The translations under genes and the position numbers were made by a program. From positions 1 through 20,248 of the forward strand of contig CAXBPZ010000019.1 of the NCBI GenBank assembly GCA_963977845.1: DNA of 20,248 nt, written 5' to 3'. Position 1 is the first letter of the stretch. Each line of letters opens with the position of its first letter. This DNA is from Methylopumilus sp003533095 (GTDB taxonomy: Bacteria > Pseudomonadota > Gammaproteobacteria > Burkholderiales > Methylophilaceae). A model generated the notes under the pieces. The model was given only the letters and a program-made list of their open reading frames with translations, was not told the DNA's origin and did no database searches. Positions 6,959-14,264 of this stretch are shown piece after piece.

Positions 6959-8125
6959 TTATTGTCTTGCTGCTTTAACTTGTGACGGTTGCAGCACATC
7001 TCCTACTGCATTGCCTAAGCCATTTCTTTCATAGGTAATAACAGCTGCAATATCTGTATCATTTAAAATTGATTTCCATGCTGGCATAACGTTTTTGCCG
7101 TTTAGTAATCGATCTAAATGGCTATCTTTTAGATATTTACCATCTGCGCCAAATATAGGGCCATTCGCAATTTTACTTCCCGTTAATGCAGGGAATGTTG
7201 GAGGCAAACCTTGTCCACCGGGCTGATGACAAACTGCGCAATTTTTTAGGTAAACCTCTTTACCTTTAGCAACCAAATCATCTTTTGTCCATTGTTTGTC
7301 AGCACCTGCATTAGCTGCGGCTAATTTTACTTTTTGATCTTGCGCCCAAGCTTTAAATTCCGCTTCTGGCACTGCATCCACAACAACAGGCATAAAACCA
7401 TGTCCTTTACCACATAATTCTTTACATTGACCACGATATGTTCCAGGTTTTTCAATTTTTACCCAAGTTTCTCTGAGGTATCCAGGAATTGCATCTCTTG
7501 CAGAGCCAAAAGCTGGGACCCACCAATTATGAATAACATCTGAAGATGTTAGAAGAATTCGCACTTTTTTATCAACAGGTAAAACAAGATGATTATCAAC
7601 TTCAAGAAGATAGTCCTTACCTTTTGGTACCTTATTATCAATTTGATCTTGTGGCGTGCTTAGATTGCTGACAAACTTGATTCCTTTCGCATCCCCATCC
7701 ATGTATTCGTATTGCCATCTCCATTGATAACCTGTAACTTTAATCACCATTTCCGCATTTGTTTTGGTGTCTTCCATTAAAACAATACTGTGAAATGCAG
7801 GAATACCCATCAAAATAAAATCGATATAAAGCAGAATAGCAAAAGGCACCATTGTCCAGATTATTTGGGATTTAGTTGTAGGACCTGTAACCTTCGATGC
7901 TTTGTAACCTCTGCTCTTTCTATGCATGAAGATTGAATAAATCATAATACTTAGTACCACAATAAAGATAACCATGATTATGACCATGAATTTATTGTGA
8001 ACATGAAGCGTATCAAGTGCCATTGGTGTAACTGGGGTTGGAAAATTCCAAGAAAAATCGGCATTAGCGCCTATGGAAGCAAACATGAAAAATAGGCTAA
8101 TAAATAATTTATTCAAAAACTGCAT
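6959..8125 (-). CDS. coxB: Cytochrome c oxidase subunit II with C-terminal cytochrome c domain
   Basis: Subunit II takes electrons from the respiratory chain through CuA. A signal peptide ends near residue 22 (ANA), and two transmembrane helices lie at about 44-67 and 88-108. The cupredoxin domain holds the CuA ligands His199, Cys234, Glu236, Cys238, His242 and Met245 (in QCKELCGKGHGFM), and the aromatic electron-entry patch GYQWRWQY at 132-139. A fused cytochrome c domain follows, with heme motif CAVCH at 296-300 and likely axial Met347 in NVMPAW. This makes it caa3-type. Three residues before the Trp of the second helix, where a K-channel Glu normally sits, there is Gln87 (KSQIIW). It is first in the cox operon, with GGGA before the ATG. 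Confidence 0.97.
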   Translation of the reverse strand: MQFLNKLFISLFFMFASIGANADFSWNFPTPVTPMALDTLHVHNKFMVIIMVIFIVVLSIMIYSIFMHRKSRGYKASKVTGPTTKSQIIWTMVPFAILLYIDFILMGIPAFHSIVLMEDTKTNAEMVIKVTGYQWRWQYEYMDGDAKGIKFVSNLSTPQDQIDNKVPKGKDYLLEVDNHLVLPVDKKVRILLTSSDVIHNWWVPAFGSARDAIPGYLRETWVKIEKPGTYRGQCKELCGKGHGFMPVVVDAVPEAEFKAWAQDQKVKLAAANAGADKQWTKDDLVAKGKEVYLKNCAVCHQPGGQGLPPTFPALTGSKIANGPIFGADGKYLKDSHLDRLLNGKNVMPAWKSILNDTDIAAVITYERNGLGNAVGDVLQPSQVKAARQ

Positions 8126-8164
8126 TTTTATCCCTTAAATTTTGAGGATTGTTATAAAGAAGGC

Positions 8165-8180
8165 TGTCACAAAAATGACA
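8165..8180. promoter_or_regulatory. Inverted repeat TGTCA-N6-TGACA upstream of coxB
   Basis: A perfect palindrome TGTCA CAAAAA TGACA lies 40-55 bases upstream of the coxB start. A minus-strand TATAAC, a possible -10, lies between it and the gene at 8155-8150. The layout fits an operator next to the oxidase promoter, and the spacing resembles sites bound by dimeric regulators. I cannot name the regulator and did not find a convincing -35. Confidence 0.4.
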
Positions 8181-8228
8181 CAGACCGAAATCCTAACAAT
8201 ATCCCTTTTTTAAATCAATACAAAAAAG

Positions 8229-8693
8229 TCATAAACATTGAATTTTTTTATACAAAATCAAGCGTTCTTCTTCGCTTATAAAATGAGCAATTTGAGTGTC
8301 TTTTCCATGGGATCTAATAATGATGTGACACGGCTGGTTAAAATAACCCTTTATTAACCTAAAGTTAGACCAATCACGATTAAATTCCATGGTTTTTTTT
8401 CTCTTACCTTGAATGTTCTCAATTTCTATTTTTCGATTACTGAATCGTAAAATCTGAACAAAAGTACTTTGGTAACAAGTTTTATATAAAGCATAACTTA
8501 ATAACCCAAACTCAAGCCCGTAAAAAGGGAGTGCTAAATAAGCATTAATATAAGTTAAAAGCCCCGCTATAAATAAAATGAGTATCGAGAGTACTACATA
8601 AATTTTTTTTATTGTTTTCCAAGCCAGAGAAGGATTAGGCCTAATAATAAATTCATTGAGCGACCCCTTCTTTAATTTCCTATGTTCAACCAT
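8229..8693 (-). CDS. DUF2244 family membrane protein
   Basis: A 154-residue protein matching DUF2244 in layout. A short N-terminus (FIIRPNPSLAWKT) is followed by two close transmembrane helices (about residues 28-47 and 52-68) containing YLALPFYGLEFGLLSYAL. A cytoplasmic C-terminal domain then carries the DWSNFRLI segment and a basic tail. Function is unknown. Members often lie beside coxB in betaproteobacteria, as here, where the gene precedes coxB on the same strand. It could be cotranscribed with the upstream tRNA-Leu. No terminator was seen between it and coxB, but coxB seems to have its own regulatory region. Confidence 0.8.
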   Translation of the reverse strand: MVEHRKLKKGSLNEFIIRPNPSLAWKTIKKIYVVLSILILFIAGLLTYINAYLALPFYGLEFGLLSYALYKTCYQSTFVQILRFSNRKIEIENIQGKRKKTMEFNRDWSNFRLIKGYFNQPCHIIIRSHGKDTQIAHFISEEERLILYKKIQCL

Positions 8694-8737
8694 AATTTTT
8701 TTCTAGACTATGATGAAAAAATAAAGTTTAAATTATT

Positions 8738-8824
8738 TGGTGCCGGGAGCGAGAATCGAACTCGCACGCTGTTGCCAGCGCGGGATTTTGAGTCCCGTGC
8801 GTCTACCAATTCCGCCATCCCGGC
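8738..8824 (-). tRNA. tRNA-Leu (anticodon CAA)
   Basis: The minus strand folds into a class II tRNA of 87 bases including an encoded CCA. The acceptor stem GCCGGGA pairs with TCCCGGC, followed by A and CCA. The D-loop has TTGGTAGACGC. The anticodon arm CGGGA-CTCAAAA-TCCCG gives anticodon CAA (8790-8788), reading UUG. A long variable arm (CGCTGGCAACAGCG) and the T-loop GTTCGATTC follow. The long variable arm and anticodon agree on leucine. Confidence 0.97.
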
Positions 8825-8834
8825 TTAGGTAGCT

Positions 8835-8863
8835 GATATATAATCGTCCGTTAATTATATCAA
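8835..8863 (-). promoter_or_regulatory. Promoter of tRNA-Leu, overlapping the queA promoter region
   Basis: On the minus strand, TTGATA (8863-8858) is separated by 17 bases from TATATC (8840-8835), which puts the start a few bases before the tRNA 5' end at 8824. On the plus strand a TATAAT at 8839-8844 could serve queA, so the two divergent -10 boxes would overlap. No plus-strand -35 is evident. Confidence 0.55.
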
Positions 8864-8876
8864 TCAATAAACATAT

Positions 8877-9902
8877 ATGCGAATTGAAGAGTTTGATTTT
8901 GAGCTTCCTGAAAAGCTGATTGCACAGACGCCCCTAGATAAAAGAGATGCGAGTCGTCTTCTTGTATTAGATAAAAATACAAAATCATTCGCTGATAAAA
9001 AATTTACAGATTTTGTCGACTTATTACATCCTAATGATCTTCTAATTTTTAATGATACTCGTGTCATTAAAGCGAGATTGTTTGGAACAAAAATTACCGG
9101 TGGAAAAGCTGAAATCATGATTGAGCGCATCGTAAATAACAATCATGCACTTGCACATTTAAAAACATCAAAAAAAATATTAAATGACACTATCTTTGAA
9201 ATCAATAAAGACGTATCGGTTCAGGTTATTAAAAAAGAAGGTGATCTTTTTTATATTAGATTTCATTCAAATTTACCTGCCTATGACATTCTCGAAAAAT
9301 ACGGCCATATTCCTTTACCGCCCTACATCGAAAGAAGTGCAAATTTATCTGATGAAAAAAGATACCAAACTATTTATGCAAAAGAATTAGGTGCAGTCGC
9401 AGCCCCGACCGCTGGACTCCACTTCACAGATGAAATCTTTAAAGCTTTAGATAACAAAAAAATTAAATACACTTTTCTAACGCTTCATGTGGGTGCAGGT
9501 ACTTTTAAACCTGTTAGAGATCAAGATCTTGATCATCATCAAATGCACAGCGAATCTTATAATGTACCCGAGAAAACAATTCAAATGATTCTTGATGCCA
9601 AATCGAATAATGGCAGAATTATTGCTATTGGGACTACCGTCTTAAGAGCGCTTGAGAGTAAATTTTCTGATGAAAATATTCAGACTGGCTTTAAAGAAAC
9701 TTCTATATTTATTAAACCAGGTTATGCATTTAAAATTGTGGATGCATTGCTTACCAACTTCCACTTACCTAAAAGCACTCTATTTATTTTAGTCTCGGCT
9801 TTTAGCGGAAGTGATACGATGAGGAAACTTTATCAACACGCTATAAAACATGAATATCGCTTCTTTAGTTATGGTGATGCTACATTTATTGAACGGTCCT
9901 AA
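8877..9902 (+). CDS. queA: S-adenosylmethionine:tRNA ribosyltransferase-isomerase QueA
   Basis: QueA transfers and isomerises the ribosyl part of S-adenosylmethionine onto 7-aminomethyl-7-deazaguanine in tRNA, giving epoxyqueuosine in the wobble position of GUN-anticodon tRNAs. The 341-residue protein is full length. Signatures are the start FDFELPEKLIAQTPLDKRDASRL (split here as FDFELPEKLIA then QTPLDKRDAS), LLIFNDTRVIKARLFG, GHIPLPPYI, AAPTAGLHFT, and LHVGAGTFKPV. The C-terminal TNFHLPKSTLFILVSAF is also present. In many bacteria tgt follows queA, but here the next gene is a secreted protein of unknown function 28 bases downstream, so tgt must lie elsewhere or be absent. Confidence 0.97.
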   Translation: MRIEEFDFELPEKLIAQTPLDKRDASRLLVLDKNTKSFADKKFTDFVDLLHPNDLLIFNDTRVIKARLFGTKITGGKAEIMIERIVNNNHALAHLKTSKKILNDTIFEINKDVSVQVIKKEGDLFYIRFHSNLPAYDILEKYGHIPLPPYIERSANLSDEKRYQTIYAKELGAVAAPTAGLHFTDEIFKALDNKKIKYTFLTLHVGAGTFKPVRDQDLDHHQMHSESYNVPEKTIQMILDAKSNNGRIIAIGTTVLRALESKFSDENIQTGFKETSIFIKPGYAFKIVDALLTNFHLPKSTLFILVSAFSGSDTMRKLYQHAIKHEYRFFSYGDATFIERS

Positions 9903-9930
9903 TTAACAACTAACTTTAAAAGATACACCA

Positions 9931-10800
9931 ATGAAAATTATTATTACGCTATTTTTTTTAACATTTAATTCTCTTATTTATGCTGACGTTCTTCCTGAAG
10001 CAAAATCTGAAATTAAAATCACACTTACTAAAAAGCCGACGACGCGTCCTATGACAGTAGCTTTCATTCCCGGACAAAAAAAATATTACATCGCTGATGG
10101 TGGTCTTGCGCCACTGGGCTCTGAAACCGAGGCTCCTATTTCTAAATCACTGATTCATACTTACGACCAATCCGGAAAATATTTATCCTCAACACAAGCA
10201 GGATTTGATAATCGCTCCATTTTCTATAATGAATTAACTTATCAACTTACTACTATTACCTACAACATATCTAGTGAGGCTGGTTTTGCGCCCAATACAG
10301 GTATATTTTCTTTAGATCTTGACCCTCAAGGAAATTTAAAAGGCACATCAAAAGAAGTTTCGAACTTTAACCCTGCTTTTGGTGACTCAGCCACGATGCC
10401 TTCGTTCGACTCTAAAACAAATCATTATTTTGCCAAACAAAAAAGAAGTGACAGAGTCATCATTGTTGATGCAAATACTGGCAACAAATTAGAAGAAATT
10501 AATTTAGATTTAAAGTCAGCAGGTGTCGTATTTGATGATTTAAGTGATAGCTTTATTGCATCAACAGGTATTGATGGAGAAGAATTAGCTATTCTTGATG
10601 TTGATCATAAAGCGATATTAGTTTTTAACACTAGAGGCGGTTATGTTGGCAAATCTTCTTTACCAAAAGATATAAAGTTAAGAGCTCAAAATCATTATAA
10701 CGGTCTTGGTTATACAAATAATTTATTCTTTATATATAACGAATCTGAGGGTGAATTTGGGACGTATTACGGATTTAGAATTTCTAGTAAATCCAAATAA
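9931..10800 (+). CDS. Predicted secreted protein, possibly beta-propeller-like, function unknown
   Basis: I do not recognise a family. The 289-residue product begins with a clear signal peptide (about residues 1-18, ending IYA before DVLPEA), so it is predicted to be exported. The mature part alternates short hydrophobic strands with polar loops: AFIPGQKKYYIADGG, LIHTYDQSGKYL, GIFSLDLDPQGNL, RVIIVDANTGNKLEEI, LAILDVDHKAILVFN. This recalls the blades of periplasmic NHL/YncE-like propellers, but the repeats are irregular. No lipobox, heme motif or cysteine pair is visible. It follows queA by 28 bases on the same strand and is closed by a strong terminator, so cotranscription is likely. Confidence 0.75.
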   Translation: MKIIITLFFLTFNSLIYADVLPEAKSEIKITLTKKPTTRPMTVAFIPGQKKYYIADGGLAPLGSETEAPISKSLIHTYDQSGKYLSSTQAGFDNRSIFYNELTYQLTTITYNISSEAGFAPNTGIFSLDLDPQGNLKGTSKEVSNFNPAFGDSATMPSFDSKTNHYFAKQKRSDRVIIVDANTGNKLEEINLDLKSAGVVFDDLSDSFIASTGIDGEELAILDVDHKAILVFNTRGGYVGKSSLPKDIKLRAQNHYNGLGYTNNLFFIYNESEGEFGTYYGFRISSKSK

Positions 10801-10830
10801 AAAACGCACCCCTAGGGGTGCGTTTTTTAT
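10797..10830. terminator. Perfect palindromic bidirectional terminator
   Basis: A 34-base perfect palindrome: CGCACCCC TA GGGGTGCG with six flanking A on one side and six T on the other. It ends the queA/secreted-protein unit on the plus strand and can also end the DUF1097-like gene converging from the minus strand. It overlaps the stop codon at 10798-10800. Confidence 0.93.
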
Positions 10831-10848
10831 AGAACTTTTTAAAAATAT

Positions 10849-11340
10849 TTATTTAATTGCAGCTGCAAGTCTTTCTGCTAAATTACCTGCAACTACGCCC
10901 AAGATACTTGAAACTAATACAATAACTACTGGATTAGTTAAATCCATTGCAGCAATGCTAGCTGCGCTTGGTGCTAGCGTAAAAGCTGATGCAAATCCTA
11001 AAACATTTATAGCAACATTTGAAACCTGGCTAACTCTTCCTGAAACTAATACAAGAATAAGCGCAGCTAAACCTACACCTACCTCATCGCTTGCACCAAT
11101 AACAGGCAAATCAACTCCTCCGATAATAACTGCTACGGAAGCGATGATTGCACCAAATGTCATCCCAATAACTGTTTTTTGCATTGCATCTGATTTACCA
11201 GCAAGGCCAGAACAAGCCCATGCTATAAAACCGACAGGAATACTAGTTGCAATAACACTACCTAGATAATCGCCACTGAGAGCATTCCAAACGGCTGCTA
11301 AAACACCAACACTGATTGCTACCGCTAATGATTTCGACAT
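10849..11340 (-). CDS. Small multi-spanning membrane protein, DUF1097-like
   Basis: A very hydrophobic 163-residue protein with five to six predicted membrane helices and small residues throughout (AVAISVGVLAAVWNALSG, GFIAWACSGLAG, GVDLPVIGAS). The overall layout and the first helix resemble DUF1097 (YcdZ-type) proteins, a family with no settled function; I make that assignment cautiously. The frame is open to 11400, but the start at 11340 (MSKSLAVA) is preferred: a near-perfect AGGAG lies seven bases upstream and a promoter at 11383-11411 would fall inside any longer version. It is a single-gene unit between two convergent or distant neighbours, with a strong ribosome binding site and its own terminator, which suggests high expression. 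Confidence 0.6.
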   Translation of the reverse strand: MSKSLAVAISVGVLAAVWNALSGDYLGSVIATSIPVGFIAWACSGLAGKSDAMQKTVIGMTFGAIIASVAVIIGGVDLPVIGASDEVGVGLAALILVLVSGRVSQVSNVAINVLGFASAFTLAPSAASIAAMDLTNPVVIVLVSSILGVVAGNLAERLAAAIK

Positions 11341-11382
11341 AAGATCTCCTAAGTTTAGTTGACTGTATATATACATCAAAGA

Positions 11383-11411
11383 GCTATAGTACTTGAGCAC
11401 TTAGTTATCAA
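11383..11411 (-). promoter_or_regulatory. Promoter of the DUF1097-like gene
   Basis: On the minus strand TTGATA (11411-11406) is separated by exactly 17 bases from TATAGC (11388-11383). Predicted transcription starts near 11376, leaving a leader of about 36 bases that contains AGGAG before the ATG at 11340. Confidence 0.6.
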
Positions 11412-11444
11412 TTGGCCCTAGGCTTCTAGGTCACTGATTACTAA
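11401..11444. repeat. Nested inverted repeat over the -35 region of the DUF1097-like gene
   Basis: An outer imperfect pair TTAGTTATCA (11401-11410) and TGATTACTAA (11435-11444) matches in 9 of 10 positions. It encloses a perfect inner pair CCTAG/CTAGG (11417-11421, 11426-11430) with loop GCTT. The left arm overlaps the -35 box. It could be an operator or a weak terminator for transcripts coming from proS, although no T-run follows on that strand. The rest of 11445-11569 is AT-rich with no gene I can support. Confidence 0.5.
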
Positions 11445-11569
11445 CTACTTGGCGAATAATAATCCTTTTTTTTGATAAATACACCTCTTAATTGTAATTA
11501 TTTTGTAATAAATACTTGACAAAAATAACTTAATTAAATCATGTACTTAAAATAAAACGGATTAAATAC

Positions 11570-13294
11570 TTAGAGATCTAAAAGGGATTTAATTTCTGTA
11601 ACTATCTGATTTTCATCAATTAATCTTGATTCTTGATCTAATCGACCTTGAAACTCAACCTTACCCTCTTTTAAATTTCGATCTCCAATTACAACTCTAT
11701 AAGGAATGCCTATTAATTCCATCTCCGCAAACATGATCCCCGGACGCTCGCCTCGATCATCAAGTAAGACATCTATACCAATTGCTTTAAGAGCATCATA
11801 AATTTTGTGTGATGAAGCTTTAACTTCATTACTCTTGTCATAACCTATAGGTGCAATCACCACTTCAAAGGGGGCTATATTAATCGGAAAGATAATGCCT
11901 TTATCATCGTGCGACTGCTCAATAGCTGCGGCTACAATCCTTGACACCCCAATACCATAACAACCCATCTCTAGAATTTGACTCTGACCATTTTCGTCTA
12001 AGTATTCTGCATTCATCGCCTTAGAGTATTTATTGCCTAATTGGAAAATATGTCCTACTTCAATGCCCCTACATATTTGAAGCGTGCCTTGTTTGTCTGG
12101 ACTCACATCTCCCTCAACAACCTTTCTTAGATCCACATAAAGGAGAGGTTCAGGGAGGTCCCGCACAAAATTGACGCCTTTAAGGTGAAATTTGGGCTCA
12201 TTTGCACCACAAATAAAATCAGACAAAATTCCCACGGACTTATCTGCCAGAATTTTTATGGAAGATTTAACTCCAACTGGCCCGATAAATCCTGGCGGGC
12301 ATTTAAGATGTTCTCTTACTTCCTCGTCTGTTGCAAAACGGAAATTCTCAAAGTTTTTAACTTTGGATAATTTCACTTCGTTAAGCTCATGGTCGCCTCG
12401 CAATAGGACTAGGAAAAACTCATTCACTTCATTGGTTTGATTAATAAGTGCAATAGTTTTTACTGTCTTTTGAATCTTGACGCCAATCAATTTAGCAACG
12501 TCTTCACATGTCGTCTGTTTTGGAGTGTCAAATTTAACCATCGACTCTTTAGCATCTGGTCTTTTTTCATCTTGAAGAATTGCCTCTGCTAACTCGATAT
12601 TAGCCGCGTAGTTAGATACTGAGCTATATGCAATCGCATCCTCGCCTGAATCTGCTAAAACATGAAATTCATGCGACCCATCACCACCGATGGCACCCGT
12701 ATCTGCTTTCACTGCTCTAAATTGCAAGCCTATCTTATTAAAGATATTGGTATAGGCTTGATACATTGCATCATAAGTTTCCTGCAATGAAATTTTTGAT
12801 GTATGAAAAGAATAAGCATCCTTCATTAAAAACTCTCGAGCACGCATCACACCAAAACGAGGTCTTATCTCGTCCCTAAACTTCATCTGAATCTGATAAA
12901 AGTTAATGGGCAATTGTTTGTAGCTATTAATTTCTTTTCTGGCAATATCTGTGATGACCTCTTCATGCGTCGGGCCGAAACAGAAATCTCGATCATGGCG
13001 ATCTTTGATCTTTAACATCTGCGGCCCAAATAAAGCCCATCGACCTGTCTCTTCCCAGAGTTCAGCTGGTTGAATGGCTGGCATTAATAACTCTACCGCA
13101 CCAGCTTTATTCATTTCATTTCTCACAATGGCTTCAATTTTTCTTAAAACCTTTAAACCAAGTGGCATCCAAGAATAAAGACCCGAGCCCAAGCGCTTAA
13201 TAAATCCTGCGCGGATCATGAGCTTATGACTGATCAGCTCGGCTTCTGAGGGCGCTTCCTTCAAAGTTGAGATGTAAAATTTTGATGCGAGCAT
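11570..13294 (-). CDS. proS: Prolyl-tRNA synthetase
   Basis: ProRS attaches proline to tRNA-Pro. The 574-residue protein has the bacterial three-part layout. The class II catalytic core has motif 2 around IRPRFGVMRAREFLMKDAY and the FGPTHEE segment. The editing insertion (about residues 225-390, with TCEDVAKLIGV, LLRGDHELNEVKL and GPVGVK) clears alanine wrongly attached to tRNA-Pro. Motif 3 follows around EMGCYGIGVSR, and the C-terminal anticodon-binding domain starts near residue 470 (FEVVIAPIGY). It is the last gene of the minus-strand operon, 17 bases after the HolD-like gene. No clear hairpin terminator was found downstream. Confidence 0.97.
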   Translation of the reverse strand: MLASKFYISTLKEAPSEAELISHKLMIRAGFIKRLGSGLYSWMPLGLKVLRKIEAIVRNEMNKAGAVELLMPAIQPAELWEETGRWALFGPQMLKIKDRHDRDFCFGPTHEEVITDIARKEINSYKQLPINFYQIQMKFRDEIRPRFGVMRAREFLMKDAYSFHTSKISLQETYDAMYQAYTNIFNKIGLQFRAVKADTGAIGGDGSHEFHVLADSGEDAIAYSSVSNYAANIELAEAILQDEKRPDAKESMVKFDTPKQTTCEDVAKLIGVKIQKTVKTIALINQTNEVNEFFLVLLRGDHELNEVKLSKVKNFENFRFATDEEVREHLKCPPGFIGPVGVKSSIKILADKSVGILSDFICGANEPKFHLKGVNFVRDLPEPLLYVDLRKVVEGDVSPDKQGTLQICRGIEVGHIFQLGNKYSKAMNAEYLDENGQSQILEMGCYGIGVSRIVAAAIEQSHDDKGIIFPINIAPFEVVIAPIGYDKSNEVKASSHKIYDALKAIGIDVLLDDRGERPGIMFAEMELIGIPYRVVIGDRNLKEGKVEFQGRLDQESRLIDENQIVTEIKSLLDL

Positions 13295-13311
13295 TTATAT
13301 TCTTTCTTAAT

Positions 13312-13830
13312 TTAAAAAGTCTTAATTAAATCTAAAATATTTTCCCAAACCAATTTCTTATCTTTTGGGTTTTTAAGCAAATGATTTATACCAAGCGTAT
13401 GCTTAATGTTAGTAGTGACATTATTCATCAAATCAATTGATTTGTATTCTTCAAAAAATTCATTATTTAATCCAAAAGCTAATACTTGCTTTGGAGCGGT
13501 ATTTAAGAAAAGGTCACCTATCTGGTTTTTGGTAAGCTTTAATAAATGATTCTTTTGAAATGTATCTGTACCTATCGACATCGAAATAAATTTTGCAATA
13601 TTTAAAAATAATTCTTGGGCAACATCTTCAGTTCCTGATAAAAATTTTTGACTCAAAAGCAATAAAGATTCTTCAGCATAATTTATTTTGAATCCAAAAA
13701 ATAAATCAGCCTCAATAAAATTTTTAGCCTTCTTTGCAAGGACCTCATTGTTAGCCGTATCTTTTAATCTCCAAAGAGGAAATAATTCCAGCTCCTTTAA
13801 AATTTTTTTTCTGTAATCAGCATCCATCAA
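13312..13830 (-). CDS. DNA polymerase III psi (HolD)-like protein, or degenerate uracil-DNA glycosylase relative
   Basis: A 172-residue protein with no cysteine. Three segments line up with E. coli HolD as I remember it. The N-terminal KKILKELELFPLWRLK (residues 8-23) fits the psi peptide QLGITQWSLR that binds the clamp-loader collar. LLKLTKNQIGDL (96-107) fits VLQLTPEKIAML. LLKNPKDKKLVWENI (151-165) fits LRANPTARAALWQQI. The gene directly follows rimI, as holD precedes rimI in E. coli. In many betaproteobacteria this position holds a family-4 uracil-DNA glycosylase with similar end segments. Here its Fe-S cysteines and the GEAPG catalytic motif are missing, so glycosylase activity is unlikely. 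Its ATG overlaps the rimI stop by four bases. The psi assignment is an inference. Confidence 0.55.
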   Translation of the reverse strand: MMDADYRKKILKELELFPLWRLKDTANNEVLAKKAKNFIEADLFFGFKINYAEESLLLLSQKFLSGTEDVAQELFLNIAKFISMSIGTDTFQKNHLLKLTKNQIGDLFLNTAPKQVLAFGLNNEFFEEYKSIDLMNNVTTNIKHTLGINHLLKNPKDKKLVWENILDLIKTF

Positions 13831-14264
13831 ATTACTAGTCCCATTAACACAGCGTCTTCCCGTCCTTCTTTAGCACGATAATAATCCTTTCTAATACTCA
13901 TTTCATTAAATCCATGCTTGTCATACAAATGAATAGCGGCTTGATTAGAAACTCTAACTTCTAAATAAATCGTTTTTGAGTGAGCCAAATTTGCACGATG
14001 AATAACTTCATTAAGCAAGTGTGACCCATAGCCTTTATTTTGCATGCTTTTTTTTATACTTATGTTAAGAAGATGACACTCATCCAATACAAACATAAAA
14101 ACGGTGTAGCCTATGATTTCCTTATTAAGAGTCATCATCAAACATATGTGATTTGATTTTATGGAATCTAGGAAATTACCTCGCGTCCATGGATAAGCGT
14201 GAACTTCATTTTCAATCAATTCAATTGCACTTAAATCATTTTCCTTAAATTCACTAAATTGCAT
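13827..14264 (-). CDS. rimI: Ribosomal protein S18-alanine N-acetyltransferase RimI-type
   Basis: A GNAT-fold acetyltransferase of 145 residues, the usual length for RimI, which acetylates the N-terminal alanine of ribosomal protein S18. The order of segments fits: IELIENEVHAYPWTRGNF near the start, the core strand HLLNISI, the acetyl-CoA loop QNKGYGSHLL (Q/RxxGxG), then IYLEVRVSNQAAIHLYDKHGF and the terminal RKDYYR, all typical. It overlaps tsaB by 11 bases upstream and the HolD-like gene by four downstream. The tsaB-rimI pairing is common in proteobacteria and supports the name. Confidence 0.93.
   Translation of the reverse strand: MQFSEFKENDLSAIELIENEVHAYPWTRGNFLDSIKSNHICLMMTLNKEIIGYTVFMFVLDECHLLNISIKKSMQNKGYGSHLLNEVIHRANLAHSKTIYLEVRVSNQAAIHLYDKHGFNEMSIRKDYYRAKEGREDAVLMGLVI

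Noticed and set aside
6711..7034. Plus-strand open frame across the coxA-coxB boundary
   Set aside because: Antisense to two certain genes; low-complexity Met-rich stretch comes from the His codons of CoxA.
10706..11269. Plus-strand open frame of 187 codons overlapping the secreted-protein end and the DUF1097-like gene
   Set aside because: It runs through a strong terminator and is antisense to a membrane protein with its own promoter and ribosome binding site; the Thr/Ala-rich product is an antisense artefact.
11430..11500. Seventeen-codon minus-strand frame after an AGAGG in the proS downstream spacer
   Set aside because: Too short, GTG start overlapping its own putative ribosome binding site, no recognisable product.
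11516..11544. Consensus TTGACA on the plus strand
   Set aside because: No -10 hexamer at 16-18 bases and the downstream gene is proS on the opposite strand.
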